Positions 51,906 to 64,000 of a DNA stretch of 64,000 bases are shown in pieces. This DNA is from Ifrita kowaldi. Its lineage: Eukaryota; Chordata; Aves; Passeriformes; Cinclosomatidae. The position numbers and the translations under genes are program-made. The stretch lies in contig VZRS01005496.1 in assembly GCA_013398055.1 (NCBI GenBank), forward strand, positions 424,611 to 488,610, in the 5' to 3' direction. The notes beneath the pieces were generated by a model. It was not told the origin of the DNA, made no database searches, and saw only the letters and a program-made list of their open reading frames with translations. How positions within the stretch are numbered: the stretch's first letter is position 1; each line of letters opens with the position of its first letter.

Positions 51906-54198
51906 TAAAGGCAGGAATGCTCTCCAGAGCAAGGCCTTTGGGATGCTGGCCCCGAGGCAGTCCCCATGCTCATGAGGCCCAGGGGGCTGTTTTCAGCACA
52001 AACAGCCTCATAGTAGTTGCCATGAAGAAAATTAACAATATTCCAGCCAAAACCAGCATAATCACTAAACTAAACAAAAGCCACTTTCAGGGCAGTGTTG
52101 CCATGAAACAGTTATCATTGTTTTATCATCTGCATCATCCTTTAAGTGATGCACACTGAAAAATTGCCTTGTATTGATTATCGTTGTCATAAACAGATTT
52201 TATCATCTAAAGCAATATAAATCCTGTTACAGGCATTAGCTGCAGCTGCTGAAGACAAACCATTAACCAGAAATTATGCACAATTTACTACACGCTCTTT
52301 ATATTTCTCAAATCAAACACCTTCAGAAAGACAATTTGAGTATATAAAATAATTTCAACTTTTATCCAAGTGATTTCTGCTTCCTGTACTAGCAATTTAG
52401 AATTTATGAGTCTTAATTCTGAAGAAACTTTTCTGTCAGACAACTGAAGACATCTAATTAAAATACTCCAACAGGAATTCAACAGTATAAGTCAATTAGC
52501 ATCCACTATCTCTGTTGGGTTTAAGATTATTTCAGAGTTATATAGTGATATTATGAATGCAACTGTCTCCAGATTTAGTGGGTCATTTCTCCTCTCTGTA
52601 GCTATCTTACTTTCTGGATGTTAGAGAAAGGTTTTAGATGATCTATTCTGATAAGAGATATACTGTTCACTAAAGAACGATTATGAAGAAAACTTACCAA
52701 ATGAAGAAAAACAGTTTATCAACTCAATTAACCTGCTATAAGGCTTGCCTATTGTTTTACCTAATGTGTTACGTTATGTATTGGTCTCGAATCAGCCCTG
52801 TCTGGAGCATCACAGTAAAACAGCAGGATAAAGCCAAAGGTTGTAATACAAAATCATGTCCCAAATTCACAACATATTCTCTTCAGAAAGGTAGCTGGTT
52901 GGAAAGCATTATAAATAAAGCAAATGGTTGATAAAATTATTTTTCTCCTTCACATAATATCTTAGGTATATATAAACAAATAGTAACTGTCTGTGCACGA
53001 TTTCTGCCAGACCTTTCTCCAAACACACAGGAGAGTCCTATGCAGTATACCAAGCACCTGAATAGCATGAGTTATTAGAAATGGTCACATTATTAAAAAG
53101 TCACTTACAAATCGTTAGAGGCATTTTACACTAGCCAGCACACATAATCTGATAAAACATTTCTGGAAGTGCAAAAAGATACACATGCAAAAACCCCTTG
53201 GATTCAGTACCTGTTCAGCGCGATTTTACAAATATTGAGATATCTACAGCTTTACAAGTGGAGGAATATATGTAATGCTAGTACCCTACAAGGTGTCCTC
53301 TCACAGTGGCTTCAAAGTCTAACTCCCCTTCCTTTAACTCCAATGTATACATCCTAATTCTTCTCAAACATAAGATATAATATTTGCTGTAGATGTAGTT
53401 AGATTTGTAGCTACCCACAAGCCTCATCCTTTTTTACTTTCAGTTCCAAACCTGCTTTATTTCAATATTGTAAAAACTATGTTTACAATTTATTTTACTC
53501 TTCTTCATATGGAACAGTAGAAGATATAAATCCCAACTAAAATTTCTTTCGTCTTACTTCTCTGATCACCTGGAAACATGGTGACAATTCATACTCTAAC
53601 ACAGTCTAATTTGCTCCTCTCCGATACAGAAGTGCTTCTGTCCCAACAGAAGACACAAAATTTTAAATAACAATTCCATTGTGATTCAGCAATTTCTTGC
53701 AAAGTATTCTAAAACACAGAAAAATTAAATACTCCATGTAAAAGTCACAGGAATTTACTGGTCATTATGTAAATCACTCCCATAACACATACAGCCAAAA
53801 AATACTATTTTACCTTGAATGTGACTATCCTGAAGAAACTATGGACTATACCAAACCCCAAGATGAGGAAGGGACATGGGAGAACCTTTTATTTTGCTTT
53901 CCCACCATAGCAACAACTCACTATTGCAGTGTATCTTTTGCCCTATCCGAAAATGCAAACGCTCACTGGGACCACAAGTTACTTTAAAAGAGATTCTCCC
54001 TGTAAGATAGTGGTTTCCCCTTGGGAATAATTGTCACCTGATGATCCCAGACAAAATAATCTCATGAATGAAAGGATTCATATTACACACAATACAATTC
54101 ACTTCAAAAACACTGGCTCAAAAATACCACACATTTTAAAGTATTTCAGGTACAACTTTAAAGATTGTATCTTTGATTACCTTCCATTATCACCTTAC

Positions 54199-54326
54199 CT
54201 TGTTTGACAACTGAGGAGCAGCATCTCCCTGTTATTAATCAAAACTTGTAGCAAGACCAGAAAGGCTTTTGCTCGAATAAAAGTTGAAGGACTTTCAAGT
54301 AGACGAGTAATTGTAGTTACAAAATC
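54199..54326 (-). CDS. ULK4: ULK4 coding exon
   Basis: This 128-nt exon has 42 full codons plus 2 nt, so it ends in phase 2. The acceptor is TTACACCAAG before GAT TTT GTA, and the donor is ACAAG|GTAAGG. The peptide runs DFVTTITRLLESPSTFIRAK through NNREMLLLSCQT, and the split arginine codon AG|A is completed by the next exon. It is a hallmark ULK4 stretch: a helical repeat with the conserved RAKAFLVLL and NREMLLLSCQ core. The open frame continues upstream into intron sequence by chance, so the apparent ATG at 54530 is not a start. Confidence 0.96.
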
Positions 54327-55583
54327 CTTGGTGTAAATAAACATAAATATGTTAAGGTTACTTGCACTGTACCGTAAGACTGTATGCACTTTAAATTTGC
54401 TTAATTTCATGTCACTCATAGGAAAAAAAAATCCATAGTACACTAGCAAATAAATTCTGTCCAGGACTGACTGGTCCAGTGTAAAGCTGCTTTGAACATC
54501 TTCACAAGTGGTAGAGTAACAAGTAAACACTATCTAATGTACTGTGTCCAAAACGGTATGAAATTAACTACAAAAGATGATAAAACTTGAATTTTTAAAT
54601 GGCTTACCTTAAGGATAAACATAAGATATTTTTATATATATATTTTAAAAGAAAGCTGATCTATTTTCAGAATACGTATGTATTTAAGCATAAATATGAC
54701 TAAATTTTTTACCTATTCATTCCCTTATATGTATGAATATTAAAAACTACACCTTAGCTGGACACAATCTTGTCTAAATCAGACTTCAAATTATACATCA
54801 GATGCTCCAAATAGATGATAATATTGTTTCTACCTTCTTTGATTGTTCTTATCTAAACTAATTTTGTTTTGAGTTCAGAAACTGAAAAACATCTTTTCAA
54901 GGAAGAAACAAAATTAGGACTCGGAAAGAAAGAAGAAGGATAAACAAAATCAGAATGAAAAACTGAGCCATAATTTACAAACTGCATCAACTGTCTCTAG
55001 CAAGAATTAGACTGAGCACAAATGGCTTCATCAACAGAACCTGCCTTAAGACAGTTGAGCTGCATTCTCAGGGGGGTGACACTATAGGATAGACGAGTAG
55101 TATATGCATGTCCTGTACAAAGTTAAAAATCCTGCTGTGTGATGCACATTTAACACACATATTATTACTGTTCAAATTCCTCATCTGCTGACAGAACAAC
55201 TGCAAATCAACACTGACTGTAATATATTAGGGACATCCTTTGCAACATTTAACTACACATTTTTACGGAGAACGGAAAAAGAGCGGGAGTGCAAGAGTTG
55301 GCCAAGAAACCATCAGATTTTATTCTGATACCATTTTAACCCTGTCTTCAAAAGCAGTCATCAGACAGTAACTCCAGAAATCCCAGAAAAACAAACTGCT
55401 ATTAGTTATTCTAGAACTGTTTTGCTGTATTTCAACAATATATTTCATAAACAGAAGGGTTCCTCAGTCTTGGGATTTAAAAATGTAAAGTTTACTGCTT
55501 TAAACACTTCAACAGCTCACAGAGCATGACTTGTAGCTCCTCCAGTATGAAATTGCAGCAGTAAAGTTCTTAAATTACAAACT

Positions 55584-55650
55584 AATAAAATTATTTTTAT
55601 ATTTTAAATATTTTTTTAAAATATTTTTGTATATTTTTATATAAAAGGTT
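55584..55650. repeat. Extreme AT-rich low-complexity stretch
   Basis: About 65 bp consist almost solely of A and T runs (TTATTTTTATATTTTAAATA and similar). This is low-complexity DNA with multiple short self-complementary parts. Confidence 0.7.
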
Positions 55651-57614
55651 GAATTTTAATTAAGTGTGGTTTGATTTTTCAAGGGTTTTTTTTGGTAAAA
55701 TTACTCAAAATAATAACAGCAAAGTTTTTATGTTCAGAAATCCCATAAAACCTCAGACACAGTCAAAGAGTATATATAACACAACAATGACTGTGCTAAC
55801 ATGAATGGACTTGGTAAACCATGCACAGAGACACCATGACAAAGACACACGCAACTACAAGCCAAAGCACATCTGACTATTTTTAGTCCTCATACTCTGG
55901 AAAGCAAGAATATTTCAATGCTACATGTGGGGGTTAACATGAGTTAAGACAATTAAAATAGTTACATCAGATTTATCTGGGAATGCTCTAATAATCTGGT
56001 TTAAGAAATAAATGTGACCTGTTGGAATTTGCTTTTCTGGCCAGTTTGAGGACTGCAAAACAGCAACAGTTTATCCAAAGAAAATCTCAAGCACATCTTT
56101 GCAGACCTGCAGGACTCAGAAAAGCCAAAAACCACTCAAATACTGCCAAATATATTATTTACAATTTCACTGTTATATTGTTCCTCCCTCCCCTGAAAAT
56201 GTTTGACGTATCCATGGAGACTCTGCAGGGTAAGGACACTCTTTTCATTTCAAGTGAACACACTGCAACAAGATTATGACTTTATATTGGATACACTGAG
56301 TAATACTGCAAAGCAAGTTCAAAACAAAAGAAATTATGTTTTTGAACTGGCTACACAAGAGGAAAACAGCTAGACCCCTATCTCACTACACAAGAACAGA
56401 AATTACAATAGAAAACATTGGTTGCATCGTTACGTTCACATTGTATTTGTTGCATTGTATTTTCAAACTCCCTTTCTATGCTTTGCAAATGCCTCCACAT
56501 TTTAAGTTTAGAGTACAAAGATTTTGTTAAAGATACTTTAATCTTTTTATCAATTCATACTGATAATGACAAAATCATCATCTACAGCAGTAGTTACTTG
56601 TTCACATTCAGGTAAAAGAGAATTGAAAACAGTTACTGAAATATAAGGACAATGCTTATAATGTATTTACAATGCAGTTGTGACAATATATTGCTGTAAG
56701 TATTTGAATAATTTTACTTATGACTAGTTGAGGAATAAAAAACCACCAAATAAAAAAACCATGCTGTTCCATTATCTGACCTCTGGAAGAACCCAACTGC
56801 ATTCAAAAAGCTGTGACTGATTTTAACTCATTCAAAGGTGAATATTGACAGCCAGATGAAAGTAATTAGCAGTGCGTTTCTTTTAATCTACTGCTATAAC
56901 ATGTCAAAGATTCTTGATTTTTATTTCTTTTTCCATGCTTTATTTTAAAAGCGTCATTTCAACTATTTTAGTTAACAAAACAAAAAACTAAAATGAAAAG
57001 CCTCTGTATCAGAGAGGGAGAAAACCCAGTCCCTTTTGGCTATTGTAGTTCTCTGGAATTTTGTGTTAGTGTCGATGATCACAGAACTGCATTTCTGGCT
57101 TTTGTTTCATAGCTGGTTTTTATTGCTGTTCTTGAAGAGTGAAAAAAACAAGTGCACTCCTAAGTCTTAGAAGCAAAGGCTGCTTCCAGATAACATATAC
57201 AAAGCTAAATTATCTCCACCTTGAATTTATATCTTTAAGTATCTTTTAATATGTTGTTTGCACCTGAATTAAACAGATAGTCACTTCTTCGTCACTACCT
57301 TCTGTGTGACACTGAGGTCCTTCTGTCTCTTAAGGTGAGCTACATAAGAATTCTACAGAATGCAAAATAATCTGTAGGCCAACACCGCTCACTTTTCCCT
57401 TCTCCCATTAAGGTGGACTTGTGCATCATGAGCATGAAATATTTAAAAGTGCATGGACTATTAAATTCAATTTTCAACTCTAAAATAATATCACTCCATG
57501 TAATGTGATAGCACCTGGCAGTTCAATACAGAAGCATGTTTGTATTTTTAGATTATATTCAAGAAAAATAGGAATATAGTTTCAGCTTCCAAAGTCCTAC
57601 AATCTAATTTACAG

Positions 57615-57738
57615 ATCACAGAACATTCTGAGTTGGAAGGGATCATCAAGTCCAACTCTTAAGTTAATGGGTCACATGGGGATTGAAGCAACAACCTTGG
57701 TGTTATTACCACCAGGCTCTAACCAACTGAGCTAATCT
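57615..57738 (-). mobile_element. TguSINE1-like SINE (tRNA head, CR1-like tail)
   Basis: Read on the minus strand, the element starts with a tRNA-like head. An A-box-like TTAGCTCAGTTGG is followed by a B-box-like GTTGCTTCAATCC and an anticodon-loop region TGGTAATAACACC resembling tRNA-Ile. The head is followed by ACTTAAGAGTTGGACTTGAT and a tail CCCTTCCAACTCAGAATGTT ending in TCTGTGATC, which is the CR1 3' end. A tRNA-Ile head with a CR1 tail is the TguSINE1 structure described in zebra finch and thought to be mobilised by CR1. Substitutions in both boxes suggest an old, inactive copy. Confidence 0.88.
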
Positions 57739-59264
57739 CATTCAAAAAAACCCACAAAAAACCAGCTCACATTCTATGAGATTTGAGTTTGTCTGAGCTG
57801 TAATACAGGTACAGTTACCAAATGTGGATACATGCAGTAGAACCAGACCTACTTTATCAGTTTCTACAGTACAATATTTTTTACTTACAGCTTTGGGTAC
57901 TATTCCCACTTCTATCAAACTAATGACATATGCTATTACAGCAATGTCTATACTTTTCTGTATTTCAGTTTTCTAATCTGCAAAATTTGATTAGAATTTT
58001 TCATAACAACTGCAGTATCAGAAAGGGAATTCTTCTAGTAATTGTCCACAAGAAATTCAGCATCTGTATGGGAGTCCATTTAGCAATGTTAAATCCTATA
58101 TAAACACTGAATTTTTCACAGAAAACATAATATTGCAGTCATAGGCTTGTTACACATTGCATTCCTTTGCTGAATGTTCAAGTGAATAGTTTTTGACCAC
58201 GCTTCTCTGACTATACCATCAACTCACAGTAACGTGCACTATTAGTGCAACATTACAGGACAATTTGCCACCTCTTAGTGCTGTTGTGGGATCTGGAAAG
58301 CTTAAGGCCAGCTCACATGCACTCACAAAAACACACTGGCAATTCTGACATGGTACAGAAATGGATATTTGAAAGAGAATAAGTGATCTCAGGCCACGTG
58401 GGTGGGATTATTTTTTAATTTAAATATAATTGTTAATATGTAGGGAAATAAAACTCTCTCAACTAATGGCCAACAGATTATTATAGTGAAGATGATTGTC
58501 AGATTACAACATACACTGCAACAGAGTATCTGATGAAAACAAGAGCTAGAGTTCCTATTTTCTTTGTGATTTTAATCCTTTCCAAACAGCAGGAGATTAT
58601 TACTTTCATTTATGAACTATGCAGATATACTGCCAAAAAATAAATGCTGTTTCCTCTAAATACAAAATAATTTGGGGATCAAAATAGAAAGCTTTTAATC
58701 ACTTCTATCAAAAATTATATTAGACATAAATCAAAACCAGTAGTTTTATTCAGTGACACTAAAAAGAAAAAGCTAAGGTATTAAAATGCTAATTTCTGCA
58801 AGATATTGCACTTACAAATTTGCCTAAGGTCCTTTAAGGAGAGCATGAAGTACAGCCTCAGATTTCATCAGGACACTCCTTATTTTCTCTTCTAAATTCT
58901 AAAAGAGCTATGACAAATAGCTGTCCTTACTCATTCCTTACTGATTTTCCTTAGGGACCATTATCAATTATGGTCAGGCTAGGGTATTCTGGATTGATTG
59001 AATCCTAGCTGCAGGAACAATTTATAGATCCATTAGTACCATTTCTCAAAGATCCATGAGAGAGAAAGAAAAACTATACACTATATAATTGAGATTTTAA
59101 GCAAACAGAAATATAAAAGAAACACATTTCTCATTTCCTGCTACTCAGATATACAAATTTCACTGAGAAGCATTTTGAAAACCCAAAACCACTAGCAGTG
59201 TCAACTTTAACTTTTCCTTTCATGAAATTCTGTGCCAGTGAACAATATTAATCTGAACTCAAAC

Positions 59265-59447
59265 CTTTTCTTGAATTAGCCTCTGTAGATGAATCCCACA
59301 CGACAACATCGCTGAAAACATCGTGAGCATGTACTGCTGAATTTTGCATATTCCATTTGCCAAGGAATTTAGTACAGCTGTTAATCCCACTTTTTCAATG
59401 ACACTCTGGAAAGCATTAGGTGAGGAACGAGTAATTCTGCATAAAGC
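59265..59447 (-). CDS. ULK4: ULK4 coding exon (most upstream in window)
   Basis: This 183-nt exon (61 codons) starts and ends in phase 0. The acceptor is TTTTGTAG before GCT TTA TGC, and the donor is AAG|GTTTGA. The peptide begins ALCRITRSSPNAFQSVIEKV and ends in GIHLQRLIQEK, very close to the vertebrate ULK4 segment as I remember it. It forms two or so amphipathic helices of the ARM/HEAT-like repeat region. The preceding exon, which in human ULK4 ends in a segment like LRITAVS, was not found in the remaining 4.5 kb and should lie beyond the window. Confidence 0.95.
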
Positions 59448-62400
59448 CTACAAAAGTGGAAAAAAAATGTAATGGGACTGTTATATCAAGAAAAATAATG
59501 GAAAATAAAAGCACATGGTGAGTTTTTCAACAGTTTAGGAATATAAGGAATTCATACAGATTCATTCATCAGACAAATATTAGAGGAAAAGACCACTTAT
59601 TTTTAGAGACCTGGAATTCTTCTAAATATATATTGCTATACACTCTGTGCAGGTGAAATTCAAATATTTCATACACCAACATCCACATCAAAAGTCACAT
59701 TACTCTTTTTCTCTAGAGAACAATAATGATGGAGCGTCACTGTCCATGCTTGAGTCTTTTGTCAAGCACAGAATATAAACAGCATCAGATAACCCTGTAC
59801 TAGAAAGGAGTACAGGGAGAGAAAATACAGACATGGCATATGCCACAGAAATTATGGGCACCCATAAAGGTGGGCATCTTCTCTTTCCCTGCTCATGGAC
59901 AATAATGTGATATGTGGTAGTTCAGTGTCTAAAGTCCATCTTTAGCTCTAGATAACTACTTCAGATCTAGGTACTTATTAAGAAACAGTGGTTAGTATAA
60001 TAAACATGCAAACTATTCTCCAAATGGTTGATTTGCAAGTATCAGTGATTAAAACAATTTTAATAGAAAATGCAGATACTGACTATGCTCTAGTGGAGTG
60101 AGCACAAACCTGTTCAATGTCTACTAACTTAACTATTTCCTAGCAAATATTACCAAACAACCTTCAGGGTGGCTTCATCCCCAGATCAACACAGCTTTTC
60201 CTTTTGATACTGTGAAAATGCAACCTTCAAGATACTACAACTGCTTTTGTTCTCTCCAGATAAAGAAAATAAGACTCTTTAAACATTAAAAATATCTTTT
60301 TCCTCGGCTTGAATATACTGTTAGCATAGAAGAACAGCTTATGTCAAATACTGGATTCACATGAAAATCTGAATTAGTTTTCAGGAAAAACTTTGAAGGT
60401 GACTCCCTTCTGTGAAATGTAGGTAATATTTACGATTTCTTTGTTCTCTTCAGACCAGCTGTATTTAGAAATTGCTGTTTACTTGGTGTGCACTCAACAG
60501 TAAGGTCTCATTTAAGAGAAACTATAGTCAATTACACAGAATACTATCACCAGAGAAAAGGTTGCCATGTAAGAACCCCAGAAAGCATCCAGTTCACCAG
60601 TGCCCTCAGAAACATTACTCAAAACAAACTAGAAAAGAAAAGAAGAAAAAAGAAAAAAGGCATAAAAGATGGTAAATCAGGAACTTGACAGACATTTTAT
60701 TGATGCTATTCATCTACACTGCTCCTGTTCTTCCTTGTCCTTTATGGTCCAGGAACCATATCGATTGCAGCCTTTTACTTTTCTTCTTTTATTATTTTTT
60801 CCCCTCTTTTAAAACACAGACACTCAATCTCAGTTTCTTAGTACAGCATGCTCTATTTCTCCCAGGATACAATCCAGCCCTTCACCTCAATTCAGAGTTT
60901 TCAAAATGAGTGGCCAGGAGGTATGTGCATTCACTAAAAACATCCTTGAGGGTCATACTACCAATGAACTGCTGGGACCCAGGGACATGCTGTGCCAAAG
61001 CAACATGGAGCTAACTTGTGTGCTAACATGGTGTGTGCAGACTTTCCACTGCCTTAGATCTCTGCTACAGACTTTGCCAGAAAAGGGTGACCATAGTCAC
61101 AGGCCACCAGATGACTTCCAGGCAAATCTCACAGGAAAGACATGGCTGTCTTCTAGGATCATACTGCAGCCTTGGCAGCAGCAGAAAAGCTCCAGCCCAC
61201 AAACAGCCAAGGGGAGAAGCTTTAAATTCCCATTAGTCTGTACGTCACAGAACGCTCTGCTGTATGAATGAACCTAACACTTCAGCAGAAAAGCAGTACA
61301 ATTTAAATGGCAGATAGAGGACAAAGCATTCTAAATCACTTCAGCAGATCCAATATCTGGAGAGAACAGATGGAGATAGGTCAAAAAGTGGTGGAGCAGG
61401 AATTGGAAACGGATGATGAAAGAGGTAGGAGTAGAGCTCTTACCATCATCTCCAGGCAGGAACATGGAATGTTCTTAGTGAGAATAAGGCTTCAGCAGAG
61501 CCTCTCCCGGAACTGGCTTCTCCATCCCTGCTCTCTGCACAGCCTTAATCAGCACCTTTTCTCTCAGCAGCTCCAACCTTTGTCTCATGATTCTTACTGG
61601 TCACTTCCAACTTGAGATACTCCAGGATTCTATGATCATCTCTGCCCTATTCTTTTAGTCTTACAGGCCACATGTGACTGGGTAACATTCACCCTTCCAT
61701 GTCTCTCTCAAGTCTGAGAATGAATGCACTAAAGCATCTGCAATACACAAGTCTCTGAAAGAAACTATTCAATACCAATTACTTAAGAAAATAGCAAAAC
61801 AAACCAAATCCCCAAAAAGACTGTGTTGAGCTTTCCCAAATTAGTTTCCATTTAAGTGGCTTATGTTTTGTTACTTCACTTCCAGCAGAAAAAGTCGTCT
61901 CTTAGAAACAAAATTTTAAGTTATTTTTTTTACAAATTAAAAGACTTTCAGTATACTGGAAAGAAAATATTCTTCCTGCTGCTGAGCTTGTCAGAATATC
62001 ACTTTGACATCTTACAGATGTTTTTTTTCTAAGTCTAGCAAAATGATAAAAAGACACAGCTTTCCTACAGGCAAAATCTGTGATATTTACCTGAGGCATG
62101 TTAGACTCCAAAGTGAGAAAAAAATACTGAGACACAGTCCCCGTTCACCACCTTTGACAGGTAGGACAAGGTAAAGTGTCATTTCCTGACTCCAGAGACT
62201 GAAGACAGAGAATCTTCTTGATATATTTTTATTATTGATTGAAATAATCATAAGTAAAATTCCATAGCCTCTTACTGCTGATACTTTGCAGGCAGACTGC
62301 TAACTCTAAGTAAAGATATGACAGATGTATTTCTTAACAGAAATGTATTTTTATATTCGAATATAGATGTCAGTTAAGAAGAAATTCTTCAGGATGCATT

Positions 62401-64000
62401 CAAACAAGGCAGGAATGACTGCACAATAAAATGAAATGGGACACTGATGATGTCAATTTATGTGGTCATGCAGGATAAAAATGCCTACATATCTGTAGCA
62501 ACAATTTAATGAATGTAGAAATCATACAGTACACTATAGCTGGAGAATACATTAGTATTTTATTTCTTAAATTAGCATGCCACTAAAATCTCCATAAACT
62601 TTAGCTGGGAAAAGATGTGCCTGCACTAGATTTCAATATCAATTGATTGTTATCAAATGAAGTTAAGATTATATCTCCAAATGCTGCAGCAGTATTAATA
62701 CATAACCACGATTTATATCAGGCATTGAGCAATAAGTTTACCTACTTGTTACTTTAGTGTTTCACTACAAAGCAGCAAAAGGATTAAAGTACCACCTTAG
62801 TGCATTCTACTTTAGAAGCTTCCTTGTTCAATGCACTTCATATAAACACTATGACAAAAAAAAAGTGGTTCACCTGAACCTTACAGCCTTGGGAAGATCC
62901 AGTGATCTGGGCTCTCAAAAGAGGCAGAGGATACAGAGGGACAAACAACAACCCATTCTTCTCATAATCACTAGACACTCATCCAAGGACAAGGTGTGCA
63001 AACCATATGGCATTGATGACAGTAACCTCTGAGCCCAGAGGCTACAGAAAGCCATAATGAATCTACACTGATGGCAAGTTTATTCTTGACAATCAGAAGT
63101 ATAATTTCTGCATATTACTAAGCAGAAAAAAAAGCTCTTGCTCACCTCAAGCATACTGTATTTTCCAAGAAGAAACTGAGTTTTCAGGAGGGGAATAGAA
63201 AAAAAACCAAGAAAAAAACCCACTGACACTTCCTCTGGTGATCTTTGTTAGCTCAGTGTCTGAATGCCATTGAGAGACAGTTTCTCCAGGATATTCTGAG
63301 TACTGCCGTACACAGGACAGGCATAACTGGCCAACTGGCCCCTACAAGCTGTCACGGCCCTGGAAGTCAGCCGTAGGAATCAAGGGAATGGTAAATGACA
63401 AAGCAAAGTTCTCCATGCAGATAGCAGAGAAACAAGAGGGGAATTTCAGCATGAGTTGAAAGAGGTAAAAAACCATAAAATACTATGACCTAGTAGCAAA
63501 CAAATAACAACTGCCCAGTCTAATGATTGACTAGAACAGAAAGCACATGATACAAAACAATCCTTGTAGCAAACGTAGTGATAGGAGAGACGATCGAGCA
63601 GGCTACTTTAAAAACTCAGTAAGTAATCATAACTCTTATCTCCAGTCTTTTCCCACATATGCAGTTGTGATGTAAGCATAAAACTCACAGATCAGATGGG
63701 TAAAGTCACAAAAAGCCCCTTTCTGACAAAGCAGCCTAATAGCCAGACTCACACATATACTTTACATATTTAGAGACAGACCATTCTCTACCCATGAAAG
63801 TTCTAAGACTGTTTTTTGCCAAGAATTTCAGATGCTACAGAGCAGAAGTTTCTATAACACTTATTTTACTAAATAGGTTTCCTGTTCTAAAATGTCAAGA
63901 CATTTTCCCAATATTTGAGCAGCTTATATTGCAGGCAAGACTCTGTCACAAATACATACTGAGGTAAATAATCAATAAATAGATACATTTTTAAAAACTA
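59448..64000 (-). other. ULK4: ULK4 intron, incomplete (upstream side)
   Basis: This sequence lies upstream of the acceptor at 59448. It includes a probable CR1 3' end at about 61.6 kb and some GC-richer open stretches at 60.9-61.6 kb. I found no exon matching the preceding ULK4 segment. Confidence 0.75.
61590..61645 (+). mobile_element. Probable CR1 3'-terminal fragment
   Basis: The sequence TGGTCACTTCCAACTTGAGA followed by TACTCCAGGATTCTATGATC has the form of a CR1 3' end, with a TTCCAAC core and ATTCTATG terminal repeat. The upstream part is not recognisable as CR1. It could be another element that shares a CR1 tail. Confidence 0.5.

Larger units (their letters stand above)
47207..54198 (-). 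other. ULK4: ULK4 intron (6,992 bp)
   Basis: This GT-AG intron starts GTAAGG and ends AATGTAG. It contains a pyrimidine-rich tract and a minus-strand CR1 fragment at 51.4-51.9 kb. Nothing else is recognisable. Confidence 0.87.
54327..59264 (-). other. ULK4: ULK4 intron (4,938 bp)
   Basis: This GT-AG intron starts GTTTGA, a weaker donor than its neighbours. It contains an extreme AT-rich stretch near 55.6 kb and a TguSINE1-like element near 57.7 kb. No coding signal is seen. Confidence 0.87.
26271..59447 (-). other. ULK4: ULK4 gene, central part (10 coding exons seen)
   Basis: This is the span of the recognisable part of ULK4, read right to left. ULK4 is a family member of the Unc-51-like kinases whose kinase domain is a pseudokinase; it is linked in the literature to cilia, microtubules and neuronal development, and has been reported to work with STK36/Fused in motile cilia. 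The ten exons total 1053 nt (351 codons). Every junction is GT-AG and phase-consistent, with no stop in the spliced frame. The product matches my memory of vertebrate ULK4 from the segment starting ALCRITR to the segment ending in LLVA(M/L)TE, which lies in the helical ARM/HEAT-type repeats. Missing from the window are the promoter, the kinase-like domain and the C-terminal exons. The assignment is from remembered homology, not a database search. Confidence 0.95.

Noticed and set aside
57675..57738. Possible functional tRNA-Ile gene
   Set aside because: The cloverleaf is degraded and the sequence runs straight into a CR1-type tail, so it is a SINE head.
60906..61271. 121-codon plus-strand open frame beginning MSGQEV
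   Set aside because: Not recognised as a protein; an overlapping frame is also open, and it lies inside a ULK4 intron next to repeat sequence. Kept only as a possible unknown repeat.
62091..62200. Minus-strand stretch with CPTC-like cysteines and a GTAAAT donor
   Set aside because: Briefly resembles a zinc-binding motif, but the frame stops at once and no partner cysteines follow.
63144..63173. 30-nt minus-strand pseudo-exon with CAG acceptor and GTGAGC donor
   Set aside because: Splice-like signals are good, but the 10 residues do not match the ULK4 segment expected upstream of 59447, and such pairs arise by chance.
1..64000. Bacterial-type systems, CRISPR arrays, operons or phage genes
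   Set aside because: Spliced vertebrate exons, CR1 and SINE elements and AT-rich intronic sequence throughout exclude a prokaryotic source.

Overview
The window is non-coding-dominated vertebrate DNA, almost certainly from a bird and probably a songbird (Passeriformes). It is AT-rich and carries CR1 LINE fragments of avian type. It also holds one SINE with a tRNA-derived head and a CR1-like tail, which matches the architecture of TguSINE1, known from zebra finch. There is one solo LTR with a clean 5-bp target-site duplication. There are no operons, rRNA genes, CRISPR arrays or bacterial gene features, and nearly all open frames in the window are chance or repeat-derived.

The only gene I can support is ULK4 (Unc-51-like kinase 4, a pseudokinase), on the minus strand. 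Ten coding exons lie between 59447 (upstream end) and 26271 (downstream end): 59447-59265, 54326-54199, 47206-47073, 44214-44093, 43771-43715, 40669-40618, 40530-40436, 31674-31623, 31523-31382 and 26358-26271. All introns are GT-AG, the phases agree across every junction, and the exons sum to 1053 nt. They encode 351 codons with no stop and begin and end in phase 0. The peptide corresponds to the helical ARM/HEAT-like repeat region of ULK4, downstream of the kinase-like domain. Neither the kinase-like domain nor the extreme C-terminus is in the window.

Layout. 1-26270 is intron downstream of the last visible exon. It contains a minus-strand CR1 (about 5.9-6.3 kb), a plus-strand CR1 3' end (about 8.7-9.4 kb), an unassigned GC-rich block with the window's only N (about 18.53-18.76 kb) and several short palindromes. 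26271-31674 holds three exons, two of them separated by a 99-bp intron that is open in frame. 31675-40435 is an intron with two abutting minus-strand CR1 copies (about 34.6-35.8 kb) and the solo LTR (39460-39973). 40436-47206 is the densest coding part, with five exons and introns of 87, 321, 2858 and 3045 bp. 47207-59264 holds one exon, a pyrimidine-rich tract, a minus-strand CR1 and the TguSINE1-like element. 59265-59447 is the most upstream exon, and 59448-64000 is intron.

I found no new system here. The most testable points are the stop-free 99-nt intron, the GC-rich block at 18.5-18.8 kb, and the at least 26 kb of sequence after exon 26271-26358 in which I recognise no further ULK4 exon.
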